A DNA stretch of 64,000 nt. It comes from Halocatena pleomorpha. GTDB lineage: Archaea > Halobacteriota > Halobacteria > Halobacteriales > Haloarculaceae. The notes beneath the pieces were generated by a model. That model saw nothing but the letters and a program-made list of their open reading frames with translations. It was not told the DNA's origin and did no database searches. Within the stretch, counting starts at the first letter, position 1. Each line of letters begins with the position of its first letter. Position numbers and translations under genes: made by a program. Location: NCBI RefSeq assembly GCF_003862495.1, contig NZ_RRCH01000011.1, positions 34,230 to 98,229 of the forward strand. The letters run 5' to 3'. Of the stretch, positions 41,072 to 50,145 are shown piece after piece.

Positions 41072-41839
41072 TCAGACGCCCGGAGCTGGGCACTGATCAA
41101 CCATCACCACGGCTTGGTCGGTCTCACGACCCTGTTCGAGTCCGTGTTTAGCTGCCATTCCGGCTTGGCGAGCCGTTTGTCCCGTGCCGACACCGACGCG
41201 GAACGGAACGTCAGTTTTGCTCGTAACGTAGTCGATCACGTCGTGGTACGCCTCCTGATCGAGTGATGGGCAGACCGCTACCACGTTGTCACCACCGACG
41301 AAAAACGCAAGCGATTCGTGTTCCTGATAGAGATGTCGTGCGAGCGTCCCGTACCACTGCTGGACGGTGGTGTACACCTCAAACGCGTCGAGTCGGTCCG
41401 TGAGCCGATCGGTCGCGTTCTCGATGTCGAAGTGGCCCACGGTAACCTCACCGGCGTCCGCGTCGGTCGTCTCTCCCTGACAGGTCGCGGTTCGGGTGTC
41501 ATCCTGTGCACTACCAGCAGCCCGGAGCTGTGCACTCGCACTAGCGAGAGCCGCACGCGGGGTAGCACCGACATCGAAGCCAACGCTGACGGTCACCGGA
41601 TACCGGTTTCCGATCGACGCCTGTAGCTGTTCGTGAGCGTCCCGATCTAGTCGGTTGGTGATGGCGACGATGTTGTCTCCTCTTGTGTAAAAGGCGTATC
41701 CTTCCCGGTCTCCGACGAATCCCGCGATCTCAGCGTACAGCCGGGACTGGAGCGTCTGTAGATCCATCTCTGGCCGGGGTGACGGGGTGACGGTCCACGG
41801 TCCATAATCGTCGACTTGAAACACCGTCGTCTGGATCAT
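41072..41839 (-). CDS. gch3: GTP cyclohydrolase III
   Basis: A 255-residue enzyme that opens GTP to 2-amino-5-formylamino-6-ribosylamino-4(3H)-pyrimidinone 5'-phosphate, an archaeal first step toward riboflavin and F420. The protein has two repeated nucleotidyl-cyclase-like halves. The metal-binding signature appears twice: GYAFYTRGDNIVAITN in the first half and SLAFFVGGDNVVAVCP in the second. The second retains GGDN while the first is RGDN. The start MIQTTVFQVDDYGPW matches the family. Confidence 0.95.
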   Translation of the reverse strand: MIQTTVFQVDDYGPWTVTPSPRPEMDLQTLQSRLYAEIAGFVGDREGYAFYTRGDNIVAITNRLDRDAHEQLQASIGNRYPVTVSVGFDVGATPRAALASASAQLRAAGSAQDDTRTATCQGETTDADAGEVTVGHFDIENATDRLTDRLDAFEVYTTVQQWYGTLARHLYQEHESLAFFVGGDNVVAVCPSLDQEAYHDVIDYVTSKTDVPFRVGVGTGQTARQAGMAAKHGLEQGRETDQAVVMVDQCPAPGV

Positions 41840-42056
41840 CGTTCACTCCGGTAGGGAACGATCGGCTGCTGCTCGGCTCTCGTCCACATCCCTCTCCCCG
41901 TGTACATCCTTCGTGGTGACTGAGGGGGACGTTCGACAAAAGCGTTCTCAAATCCGTTTCCAGTTCCATATTCGTGACGTAGGCGTGCCGGGTTCGCCAG
42001 AAACTCGGCGGTTCCCGAGCCGACACGCACAAGTTCGAACCGTTCGGTGGTTCGGT

Positions 42057-42737
42057 ATGGGAACACAGCGATCGGACACCGATCGAGCGGCGCAGATCAT
42101 CGACCGACTGCTGGACGCGTATCCGGAGTCAACGATCTCGCTCAACTACTCCAACCGGCTTGAGTTGCTCATCGCGGTCATGCTTTCGGCCCAATGCACC
42201 GACGAACGGGTGAACGCGGTCACTGCCGACTTGTTCGAGAAATACCCGTCGGCCGAAGCGTTTGCCGAGGCCAATCAGGACGAACTCGCAGAAGACATCT
42301 CCTCGATCACATACTACAACAATAAAGCCGAGTACATCCGGAACACGTGTCAGACCATCCTCTCCGAGTACGACGGATCGGTCCCGGATACGATGCGCGA
42401 TCTCACGGAACTGTCCGGCGTCGGTCGCAAGACCGCGAACGTCGTTCTCCAGCACGGCCACGACATCGTCGAGGGGATCGTCGTCGATACGCACGTCCAA
42501 CGCATCACCCGACGGCTCGGTCTCACAACCGAACAGTCTCCGAAACGGATCGAAACAGCTCTCATGGAGATCGTCCCCGAAGAGCACTGGCAGCAGTTCA
42601 CCCATCTCATGATCGATCACGGCCGGGCGACGTGTACGGCGCGTAATCCAGCGTGTGCGGACTGCGTGCTCGAAGACCTCTGTCCGTCCTCGAAGCTCGA
42701 CAACGACGTTGATCTCGCGAGTAACGAACAGTGGTGA
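42057..42737 (+). CDS. nth: Endonuclease III
   Basis: A 226-residue DNA glycosylase/AP lyase that removes oxidised pyrimidines. The helix-hairpin-helix LSGVGRKTANVVL carries the catalytic Lys, and VVDTHVQRI carries the catalytic Asp. The C-terminal iron-sulfur cluster has CTARNPACADCVLEDLC, spacing C-x6-C-x2-C-x5-C. The length is normal. The ATG at 42057 is preferred over upstream frames because the N-terminus MGTQRSDTDRAAQIID fits the family. Confidence 0.96.
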   Translation: MGTQRSDTDRAAQIIDRLLDAYPESTISLNYSNRLELLIAVMLSAQCTDERVNAVTADLFEKYPSAEAFAEANQDELAEDISSITYYNNKAEYIRNTCQTILSEYDGSVPDTMRDLTELSGVGRKTANVVLQHGHDIVEGIVVDTHVQRITRRLGLTTEQSPKRIETALMEIVPEEHWQQFTHLMIDHGRATCTARNPACADCVLEDLCPSSKLDNDVDLASNEQW

Positions 42738-42830
42738 TCCTCTAGAGCGTCGCTCTCAGGGCGATGACTGTGGCAACGAAGAATGCGAGACGGGCGGTAT
42801 CTCTTTCACCTGGGGTGTCGAATAAGATTT

Positions 42831-43349
42831 ATGACTGCATCACCACGATCGGTGACCACCAATACGTCTGAAACTCCGTCGTGGGCAGGGTATGCGGCCT
42901 GTGCATGGATGTTCGTGTTCGCCGGGATGAGTTTCTACTGGGCGCTCGGTGGAACGGTTGGACTTCGAACCGTCTCGCCTGATCTGCAGGAGTTGATCCA
43001 CACACCGTGGCTCACTACTGTCTTCTGGCTCACCGGTTTCCTGAAGCTCACCGGTGGACTGCTTGCGCTCGCGTTCGTCCGGCCGTGGAATCAGCGAATC
43101 CCCCACCGGCTGTTGCTCATCGCTGCGTGGGGTGTGAGCGCTCTCTTAGTCTTCCACGGACTCGATTTCGTGATTCAGGGAGCATTCACAGAAAACGGAC
43201 TCATCAGTCCCGCCTATCCCACGGCGTGGACGCCAGCCCACTGGCAAACGTTCGTGTGGGGACCGTGGTGGGTGCTCGGTGGATTCTTATTTTGTGTGGC
43301 GACGTGGAACTACCAGCACCGGTCTCCCGCTACACGTGATAGCGCGTGA
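42831..43349 (+). CDS. DUF3995 membrane protein
   Basis: A 172-residue four-helix membrane protein of the DUF3995 family. Conserved Trp and Gly residues in FYWALGGTVGL and WVLGGFLF, and the regular four-helix layout, support the assignment. The function is unknown. The last 20 bp of the gene overlap antisense with the end of the convergent DUF7321-like gene. Confidence 0.8.
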   Translation: MTASPRSVTTNTSETPSWAGYAACAWMFVFAGMSFYWALGGTVGLRTVSPDLQELIHTPWLTTVFWLTGFLKLTGGLLALAFVRPWNQRIPHRLLLIAAWGVSALLVFHGLDFVIQGAFTENGLISPAYPTAWTPAHWQTFVWGPWWVLGGFLFCVATWNYQHRSPATRDSA

Positions 43350-43815
43350 GATATCGGAGGACGCCGACGACGTAGGCGAGGATCCACATGAGGATGTAGC
43401 CGAACACGCCGATCCGAAGCCGCCACCGCCAGTGGCGCATGTGTTCCCCACCGATCTCATCGAGCAACACCTGTTCGTCGTAGTCGTGGTACAAGTCGTG
43501 TTCGCGCTTGGCGCGGAAAATCCGAACGATGCCGGTCAACGCAAACGTGAGCATGGCGTAGGCTTGGAGCCCAAGCACAGCGTGCAACGCGGCGAAACCA
43601 CCAAACTGGTTGGTGAGTCGCGGGATCATCCACACGAGCATTGGGATCGTCGTGAGTGCCAGCCCCGACAGGATGTATTTGAGATGGTGGGTGAGCACGT
43701 CCCACGTTACTTCCTCGGCGTCGATCACGATCCACGCTCCGTACACCAGCAACGGGAAACTCAACGTTACTAAGAGAAGTACCACCGTTGCGATCGCCGC
43801 GTCGCCGAGGGCCAT
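43330..43815 (-). CDS. Four-helix haloarchaeal membrane protein, DUF7321-like
   Basis: A 161-residue protein with four helices at about 8-28, 47-65, 78-97 and 135-155 and a charged loop (RAKREHDLYHDYDEQVLLDE). Several histidines lie at helix ends (HHLKY, LHAVLG), which may bind heme or metal, but this is speculative. I recall the family as DUF7321. It is convergent with the DUF3995 gene and overlaps it by 20 bp. Confidence 0.78.
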   Translation of the reverse strand: MALGDAAIATVVLLLVTLSFPLLVYGAWIVIDAEEVTWDVLTHHLKYILSGLALTTIPMLVWMIPRLTNQFGGFAALHAVLGLQAYAMLTFALTGIVRIFRAKREHDLYHDYDEQVLLDEIGGEHMRHWRWRLRIGVFGYILMWILAYVVGVLRYLTRYHV

Positions 43816-43966
43816 GTTTCAGTTGACGGAGAGACTCGGCTAAAACGTGCCGAAAGCCGTGCAGTGGGCGGATCTCTCAATTGAACAACGTGAGGAGCGC
43901 GAACCCAATACAAGACACACTGCTGTCACACAACGCCCCCACACTGGATGATCGTCGGTGCACCGC

Positions 43967-45550
43967 TCACTGATCGTTCAGTGAAAGATACTGTGCTTGG
44001 ATGATGTTGTCGTCAGATTCGAGCGTTTCGATGAGGTCGGGCGCGGGTTCGTCATCGAGCGAGTAGACGGTGAGCGCCTCCCCGCCGATCGTTTCCCGGC
44101 CGTTGTACATGCCGGCGATGTTGATCCCTGAATCACCAAGCACGGTGCCGATGAATCCGATAACACCGGGTTCGTCGTAGTTGCGGGCCACGAGCATGTG
44201 TCCGTGTGGGATCGCGTCCACCCGGTAGCCGTCGATACGAACGATGCGCGGGTTTTCTCCCGCGAACTGCGTGCCGCTGACGCTGATCTCACCATCACCG
44301 TTGTGGAGCGTCACGGTCACGAGGCTCTGGAAATCCTCCGCCTGCTTGGCTTTGGACTCGACCACGTCGATCCCGCGCTGTTCAGCGAGCGAGGGGGCAT
44401 TGACTGCGTTAACCTGTGGTTCGAGCTGGCGAAACATCCCTTTTAGCGCGCTGGCGGTGACGATATCGATCTCTTCGGTTGCGATGTCGCCGGCGTACTC
44501 GACGTGCGCCTCCTCGACGTGGGCGTCGAACAGTTCCATTGCGATCCGACCGGCGGTTTCGGCCAGTCCGATGTACGGCTCGACACGCGGGAACGCGCTG
44601 GCGTCAACCGACGGCGCATTAAGCGCGTTCATCACCGGCTCATCGTTGACCGCAGCGACGATCTGATCAGCGGTGCTGGTGGCGACGTTCTCCTGTGCGG
44701 CTTCGGTGCTTGCGCCAAGATGTGGCGTCACAACGACGTTATCGACGCCGAGTAAGGGACTGTCCTCCGACAGCGGCTCGTCGGCAAACACATCGAGCGC
44801 TGCCCCGTTGAGAACGCCGTCTTCCACTGCAGTCGCGAGCGCGTGTTCATCGACAACGCCGCCACGAGCGCAGTTGACGAGATAACCGCCGTCGAGTTTC
44901 GCCAGCTCAGCCTCCCCGATCAGTCCTTCTGTTTCGGGGGTAAGCGGTGTGTGAACGGTTGCGATATCAGCGCGTTCGAGCACTGCGTCGAGTTCCGCGA
45001 GTTCAGCACCTAAGGCGTTGGCCCGCTCCGCACCGATGTACGGATCGTACGCCACCAGTTCCATTCCGAGCGAACCACAGCGCCGTGCCACTTCCTGCCC
45101 GACGCGCCCGAGACCGACGATGCCTAACGTCTTGTTGTTGAGTTCCGTGCCGAGGAACTCGCCTTTCGCCCACTCGCCGGTGTTCAGTCGGACGTGGGCC
45201 TGTGGGATCGAGCGCGCCGTGGCGAACATCATCGCGACTGTGTGTTCCGCTGCAGCACGGACGTTCCCCTCGGGAGCATTGGCAACGATTACCCCGTGCT
45301 CGGTCGCGGCGTCGATATCGATGTTGTCGACGCCGATGCCGGCCCGACCGACGATGACCAGTTCCTCTGCGGCACTGAGCAACTCCGCCGTCACATCCGT
45401 CCCCGACCGGACGATGAGTCCGACCGCGTCTCGAACGGCGGTTTGTAGTGCCTCTTCATCCGCCTCGTACGCCGTTTCGACAGCGAAACCGGCTTCACGA
45501 AGCCGATCCAATCCGGCATCCGCGATTGGATCCGTGACGAGTACCTTCAT
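43967..45550 (-). CDS. serA: D-3-phosphoglycerate dehydrogenase
   Basis: A 527-residue enzyme for the first step of serine synthesis. The NAD-binding region includes GIVGLGRVGQEVA at about 145. The active-site signatures are VHTPLTPETEGL at about 198, NCARGGVVDE and TPHLGASTEAAQ with the catalytic His. After the ASB domain, the C-terminal ACT domain is present (VARNYDEPGVIGFIGTVLGD). This is the long, type-1 form that can be feedback-regulated by serine. It lies downstream of the VirD4-like ATPase gene on the same strand, but is probably independently transcribed. Confidence 0.96.
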   Translation of the reverse strand: MKVLVTDPIADAGLDRLREAGFAVETAYEADEEALQTAVRDAVGLIVRSGTDVTAELLSAAEELVIVGRAGIGVDNIDIDAATEHGVIVANAPEGNVRAAAEHTVAMMFATARSIPQAHVRLNTGEWAKGEFLGTELNNKTLGIVGLGRVGQEVARRCGSLGMELVAYDPYIGAERANALGAELAELDAVLERADIATVHTPLTPETEGLIGEAELAKLDGGYLVNCARGGVVDEHALATAVEDGVLNGAALDVFADEPLSEDSPLLGVDNVVVTPHLGASTEAAQENVATSTADQIVAAVNDEPVMNALNAPSVDASAFPRVEPYIGLAETAGRIAMELFDAHVEEAHVEYAGDIATEEIDIVTASALKGMFRQLEPQVNAVNAPSLAEQRGIDVVESKAKQAEDFQSLVTVTLHNGDGEISVSGTQFAGENPRIVRIDGYRVDAIPHGHMLVARNYDEPGVIGFIGTVLGDSGINIAGMYNGRETIGGEALTVYSLDDEPAPDLIETLESDDNIIQAQYLSLNDQ

Positions 45551-45655
45551 ATCTCGGTCTCCGTCGGTGGGGGGATAACGCTTTCTTCCTTCACACCTGT
45601 GGCAAATATTGTTCGTGACGGTTCAGTGAACATGATTCAGCCACGCTGTTCCGTC

Positions 45656-47335
45656 TCAGTCTTTCTGTCGTTCTTCGAGCTGTGGTGGTGCTTCCGGTTC
45701 ACGCTTTTCGAGTGCTGGCTGGCGTTGCGTTCGGTTGAACAGCCGGCTCCAGAGTCGGGCGGCGAGACCGGGACGGTCAGCGGGGAGCAAGCGGCCGTTG
45801 ATGGCGTCGAGGAGGTAGAGGCGGCCGTGCTGTCGGCCGGCGGGTGTGTGGACGACGCCGCGGCCGGCTTCGAAGTTCTGGAGCGTGTCCTCACCGATCG
45901 GGTAATCTTCGAACACTCGAATATCGTTCTCATCGGTCTCGACGAGCCACTCATCATCCTCGTCGGGACCCACGTTACGTTCGACGCGTTCGCGGCCGAT
46001 CCGTTTGCGGCAGTACTCGACTGATCCCTGACCTACTCGGAGGTGAATCTCCTGAGCCAATCCGCTCAACAGACTGTCAGCCTTGTCACTGCCGTACGTG
46101 TCCCGGAGCTGAGGAATCGCTTGGACGCCTAAGATCGCATAGCAGTTGTACGCCCGGCCCGCGTTGATCAGTCGTTCGAGCATGTCCAACTCCGGTAACG
46201 CCGCGAACTCATCCAGAATGTAGTACGATCCCCGGTCGTCGTCCAGTCCGAATCGGATGCTCCAGTCGATCAGCAGTCTGAAAATCGGCTGGACCGAGGC
46301 GGACTGTTGGATCGGAAAGTCCAACAACAGAACCCGGCCTCGTGGATCGGCCATGTACTCGCGCACCGAAAACGTCCCAGCCTCCCCAAAGTCGTCCCGA
46401 AAGACCGCTTTCACCCGCTCTTCGAGGATCGACACGATGTTGCTGCTCGCCTCAACGCCGTCCGGGAGGTGTTTTTTCGATGAAAGATCCTCCGCGACGA
46501 ACCATTCACGCATGTGATCGACATCCACTGTATCGACGAATCCAATGAGGTCGACGTTCGTCGGTATCTCATCCGGTTTTGCACGGAGTTGGATTAGCCG
46601 CAGCACGTCCGCTAGCACTTGGGCAGCCGCGTTCGTGAAGTAGTCGTTGTCGACTTCGGCCCCCGCAAAGACCGCTTTAGCGATCTCATCGTAGTCGCCG
46701 TCTTCTTCGATCTCGTTGAACACGTTCCACGTGACCGTCGAATCGCGTGATGAGAGCCGAATGATGTCGTCCTCGGGGAAAAACGCCTGGTAGTCCTGCT
46801 TGTAATCGAAGATCACGAACGCCTCATCAGGATCGGCTTGGAGTTGGTGAGCCAGCACTTTGATCGCCTCCGTTTTCCCGCTGCCGGTTTCCCCGAGTAC
46901 CAACACCGAGCGGTCCATTTCGAACTGCACGGCCCGCTTCGATCCGGGAGGATCGCCGTGTCGATCGTCCGCGTCCGCGAGTGGCACGAGCATGATGTCC
47001 TCGTACAGTCGGTGGCGGAGCTGGTATTCGGTCTGACCAAAGCGCCAGTAGACCGCCAACGCGCCCGTCCCACCGAGGAGGATGACCGGATCGAACGCGA
47101 GGCTGAAAAACTCCTGGGAAACCAGTGGAACGGCGAGTTGCCCACCGACGACCACGGGATCGATCCAGACCTGCGATCCCAGCCACGGGAGTAAGACCGA
47201 ACTGACAACGATGACCACGGCCACGTACCGCAGCCGCATTCGGAGATGTAAGAGCACCCAGTTGCGCCCCCGCTGAAGGCGGTCGCTGATCGCTTTTGGA
47301 AGACGGTTTAGAACGTCGGTCACTGCGTTGCTCAT
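45656..47335 (-). CDS. VirD4/TraD-like membrane ATPase
   Basis: A 559-residue protein with two or three transmembrane helices near the N-terminus, at about 38-58 and 61-98. A RecA-type DNA-pumping ATPase follows: Walker A GETGSGKT at residues 148-155, Walker B YYILDEFAALP near 355, and a TraG/TraD-like C-terminal region including GRAYNCYAILGVQAIPQL. This is the layout of a type IV coupling protein that feeds DNA to a secretion channel. No relaxase, VirB4 or pilin gene is seen nearby. It heads toward serA on the same strand, and two cysteine-module proteins lie upstream. The C-terminal 60 residues are charged and proline-rich. Confidence 0.85.
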   Translation of the reverse strand: MSNAVTDVLNRLPKAISDRLQRGRNWVLLHLRMRLRYVAVVIVVSSVLLPWLGSQVWIDPVVVGGQLAVPLVSQEFFSLAFDPVILLGGTGALAVYWRFGQTEYQLRHRLYEDIMLVPLADADDRHGDPPGSKRAVQFEMDRSVLVLGETGSGKTEAIKVLAHQLQADPDEAFVIFDYKQDYQAFFPEDDIIRLSSRDSTVTWNVFNEIEEDGDYDEIAKAVFAGAEVDNDYFTNAAAQVLADVLRLIQLRAKPDEIPTNVDLIGFVDTVDVDHMREWFVAEDLSSKKHLPDGVEASSNIVSILEERVKAVFRDDFGEAGTFSVREYMADPRGRVLLLDFPIQQSASVQPIFRLLIDWSIRFGLDDDRGSYYILDEFAALPELDMLERLINAGRAYNCYAILGVQAIPQLRDTYGSDKADSLLSGLAQEIHLRVGQGSVEYCRKRIGRERVERNVGPDEDDEWLVETDENDIRVFEDYPIGEDTLQNFEAGRGVVHTPAGRQHGRLYLLDAINGRLLPADRPGLAARLWSRLFNRTQRQPALEKREPEAPPQLEERQKD

Positions 47336-47410
47336 AGCTCCCGACGTCTCAACGACGCTGTTTCGAACTTCTTGCGTCTCACACTGGTCCGTGGATTCCA
47401 GCTCATTAGT

Positions 47411-48613
47411 TCAGAGGGATGTACCTCCCGGACCTTTTTTCTCGTCGTTATCGTTGCTCGCCCCCTCACTGTTCGTCGTCTCCTCACCAGTGGATGGGTG
47501 ACGCCCGGCAAGCCGCGCTGAAATCGTACCATCTGAGGGAGATGGACTGTTTGTGGTCTCCAGCTTTCTCTTTTTGATCCCAGCGAGAACGACGTGACTG
47601 TCCGTCTCGGTGTCGAACGCCCCGGCGAACGCCGCCATCTCCTCGGTCATTGCTGTCCCTGTAGCCTTCTTTTGGGATGGGTCCTGAGAATCCTTGATCA
47701 ACTCCTCAAATACCTCGTCTGCGTTTTCGGAGAGTATCTGATCACCACGTATTTCCTGTTCCAGCGCTTCCATAACTTCTTCTTCTATTTCTTCATTTGT
47801 ATATTCGTGTGAATAATCATTTCTTCGTTTCCAACACTCTATCCGACCAAGCATCTGAAGATGTTCTTCACAGGAGAGATCCGGACAAATCGGAAAAGTA
47901 GCCGTATCCATCGTCTTGATACTCTCTGTTTCTTTTGTCGTTGTCTTGGTACCGTCTTCCGTTCCGCCACCAACGTCAACGTTAACGAATGGAAGCGCAG
48001 AAACAGCTACCTTGAACGACTTCTTTGATCGATTTCTGTCTTTAACCGACTCTCCTTCTGTTGTGGTCGTTCCTACTGAGGTTTGTGTGGGCTTTTGCTG
48101 TTCCCCGCACTTACATCGGTCTAACTGTTGAGGCGGGGTCTCCTTCTCTGTCTGACTCTGTCCATTATCAATAGATTCACCACTTTCTGCATCATAATCG
48201 GTAGACTCAACTAACCCATCGACAATTTTACTAATTGTTTGATAGTCACGGATTGCTTGTCTTCTCTTTCTATCAGCAGCATCGTTGATTTCCTTCTCTG
48301 AGTACTCTTTAGAAGAAATATTCTTCATCTTCCAAAATATTATATCACCAACTTCAACTATATGATTCTTACAAGTTGGATCCGGACAAAGATTGAATGG
48401 TTCCGCGTCTCCTTCTGACTTTTTTGAATTCTCTGTGTCTGCCTCCTCTGTCGTAGACGTTTGCCTTCCCAATATCGTGTTGAGTGTCCGTGAGGAGATA
48501 TCTCTGTCTTCGCTCTGTTCTTGGTCGGTTTCTGCTGCCGAAACCACCCAGAGCATTTCCTGCCGACCACACTCTTCACACTGCCGCGGTTGTAGAGTGG
48601 GGGCATTAGACAT
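47411..48613 (-). CDS. Two-module cysteine-motif protein, unrecognised family
   Basis: A 400-residue acidic protein without signal or membrane helices. Two copies of one module are visible. Module one has CEEC near residue 12, then FNLCPDPTCKN and FWKMKNISSKEYSEKEI. Module two has CKCG, then FPICPDLSCEE, CWKRRNDYSHEYTNEEI and LSENADEVFEELI. Long Ser/Thr/Glu-rich stretches lie between and after, and look disordered. The paired C-x2-C (or C-x-C) and C-x4-C sites suggest metal binding. I chose the ATG at 48613 because GGAGGA stands seven bases before it. The ATG at 48727 would add 38 residues. I know no family for it. It lies 75 bp before the VirD4-like gene. Confidence 0.75.
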   Translation of the reverse strand: MSNAPTLQPRQCEECGRQEMLWVVSAAETDQEQSEDRDISSRTLNTILGRQTSTTEEADTENSKKSEGDAEPFNLCPDPTCKNHIVEVGDIIFWKMKNISSKEYSEKEINDAADRKRRQAIRDYQTISKIVDGLVESTDYDAESGESIDNGQSQTEKETPPQQLDRCKCGEQQKPTQTSVGTTTTEGESVKDRNRSKKSFKVAVSALPFVNVDVGGGTEDGTKTTTKETESIKTMDTATFPICPDLSCEEHLQMLGRIECWKRRNDYSHEYTNEEIEEEVMEALEQEIRGDQILSENADEVFEELIKDSQDPSQKKATGTAMTEEMAAFAGAFDTETDSHVVLAGIKKRKLETTNSPSPSDGTISARLAGRHPSTGEETTNSEGASNDNDEKKGPGGTSL

Positions 48614-48802
48614 CAGCAATTCCTCCAGATACCCACCATGGATCCAGTACAATAGCGTATCGCGTGTTGGGTGGATTGACGCTGTGAGGAGCATCTTGAC
48701 GTTGTCCGCTTCGACAACAGAGGGCAACTTGGCTGAACACAGGACTGTTCCCCTCGATACTGCCAGAGTGACCGTGGTATTTGTAGAGATTTCGGCCGTA
48801 GA

Positions 48803-49243
48803 TTATTCATCGTTAGCGTTTGTGCTGTCTCCCTCTTCCTGTTCTACCATATCCTGATACACTTCTTCTGCATTTTCCCTAAGAACGCGATCCCCCATTT
48901 TATCCTTCTCTACACTCTCTGCAACGATCCCGTCTAGTTTCTCCTCCGAGAATTCACGACTGGGGTCGGTTTTCATCCGCCATCGTTCCATTGTTCGAAT
49001 ATCGCCTTCTCGACCATCACAGGAGAGATCCGGACAGAGATAGAAGATCTTCTCTTTATGAACGGTTTCCGACTCTCCTGTCTCCGAACCATCGGCTGCA
49101 CTAGATCCAATCGTGTTGCTGACAAACTCCCGCACTTGATCAATAGCCGAAGGGGATTTCTTTTCGATGACAAATTCGAGCTTTCGTGGTTTTTTCTCCT
49201 GACCACACTCCTCACAGTGGCGGCCCGTGGGTTCTTCCCACAT
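48803..49243 (-). CDS. Single-module cysteine-motif protein, related to its neighbour
   Basis: A 146-residue acidic protein with one copy of the module of the downstream gene. CEECGQEKKPRKLEF is at the N-terminus, FYLCPDLSCDG is in the middle, and RWRMKTDPSREFSEEKL leads into GDRVLRENAEEVYQDMV at the C-terminus. Identity to the second module next door is clear in CPDLSC, the W, S-x-E-[FY]-[ST], and the final GD-x-[IV]-L-x-ENA-x-EV pattern. GGAG stands seven bases before the ATG, as a Shine-Dalgarno sequence. The GC content of this and the next gene is lower than that of the surrounding core genes. The function is unknown. Confidence 0.75.
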   Translation of the reverse strand: MWEEPTGRHCEECGQEKKPRKLEFVIEKKSPSAIDQVREFVSNTIGSSAADGSETGESETVHKEKIFYLCPDLSCDGREGDIRTMERWRMKTDPSREFSEEKLDGIVAESVEKDKMGDRVLRENAEEVYQDMVEQEEGDSTNANDE

Positions 49244-49450
49244 CAGCTATCTCCTCTTTTAGTATGATAATTGACTAGATCCGTTCCGGGTCTCAATCGG
49301 CTTGTATGAATGTCAGGTTGTCTCATACAGAATGATGTCTGTGCTATCATATAAAACGTGTTGTTGGAACGCGCCTCCGACGGGGGCCGTTCGTGCCGCT
49401 GCGCGCGATTCGATCGGTTCGGTTTTTACGCCGTGGTGAGAGCGTCCGGT

Positions 49451-50086
49451 ATGGAACTCGTTGCGTTCGATTTCGACGGGACGCTTTCGGATTCGGAGAT
49501 GACGGTCCTTCTGGGTGAACAGAGATCGGTTGCGGACGAAATGGCGACCATTACCGAGCGAGCGATGAACGACGAGATAGGATACGCCACGAGCCTGCGC
49601 GAACGGGCGGCACTGCTCGACGGGCTTCCCCTGACAGCCGCTCAGCGCGCGTTTGAGGCGGTGGCGCTTCGGCCGGGGGCAGGAGACCTGATCGACGCGC
49701 TCCGCGATGCTGGCGTTCACGTTGCGATCCTCACCGGCGGATTCGAGCGCGGCGTCCAAGCAGCCCTCGACAGAGCGAACACCACTGTCGACACTGTCGT
49801 TGCTAACCGTCTCCCAGCCGAAAACGGCGCTCTCACTGGTGACGTAGCGGGACCGCTCATTGAGGGCACGAAAGACGAAGCGCTGGACGATCTCACCCAC
49901 TCGGTCGAGCCGACAACGACGATCGCGGTCGGTGACGGCGCGAACGATCTCCCAATGCTCGAATACGCTGGGCTTGCTGTGGGATACGAACCGAAACCAG
50001 CGGTCGAACCCGCGTGTGACGTAACCGTCACGGCAATGGACGAACTGGCGGAACTGCTCACAGAACGGAACGTGCTCGACGCCTGA
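49451..50086 (+). CDS. serB: Phosphoserine phosphatase
   Basis: A 211-residue haloacid dehalogenase-type enzyme giving L-serine from phosphoserine. The nucleophile motif is FDFDGTLSD at residues 6-14, and motif III is IAVGDGANDLPML near residue 160. The cap region lies between. The length suits the archaeal type without an ACT domain. The ATG at 49451 is chosen over upstream frames because it starts immediately before the HAD motif. GTTTTTACG about 22 nt upstream is a possible TATA box. Confidence 0.93.
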   Translation: MELVAFDFDGTLSDSEMTVLLGEQRSVADEMATITERAMNDEIGYATSLRERAALLDGLPLTAAQRAFEAVALRPGAGDLIDALRDAGVHVAILTGGFERGVQAALDRANTTVDTVVANRLPAENGALTGDVAGPLIEGTKDEALDDLTHSVEPTTTIAVGDGANDLPMLEYAGLAVGYEPKPAVEPACDVTVTAMDELAELLTERNVLDA

Positions 50087-50145
50087 ACCGTGGTCGGCGC
50101 AGGGATGTCGAGTACACTTATTCCGGGGGATGGCAAACACCGGGT

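Noticed and set aside
48614..48727. 38-residue extension of the two-module protein
   Set aside because: A strong GGAGGA Shine-Dalgarno stands seven bases before the ATG at 48613, and the related single-module protein starts at the equivalent point. It remains possible but is less likely.
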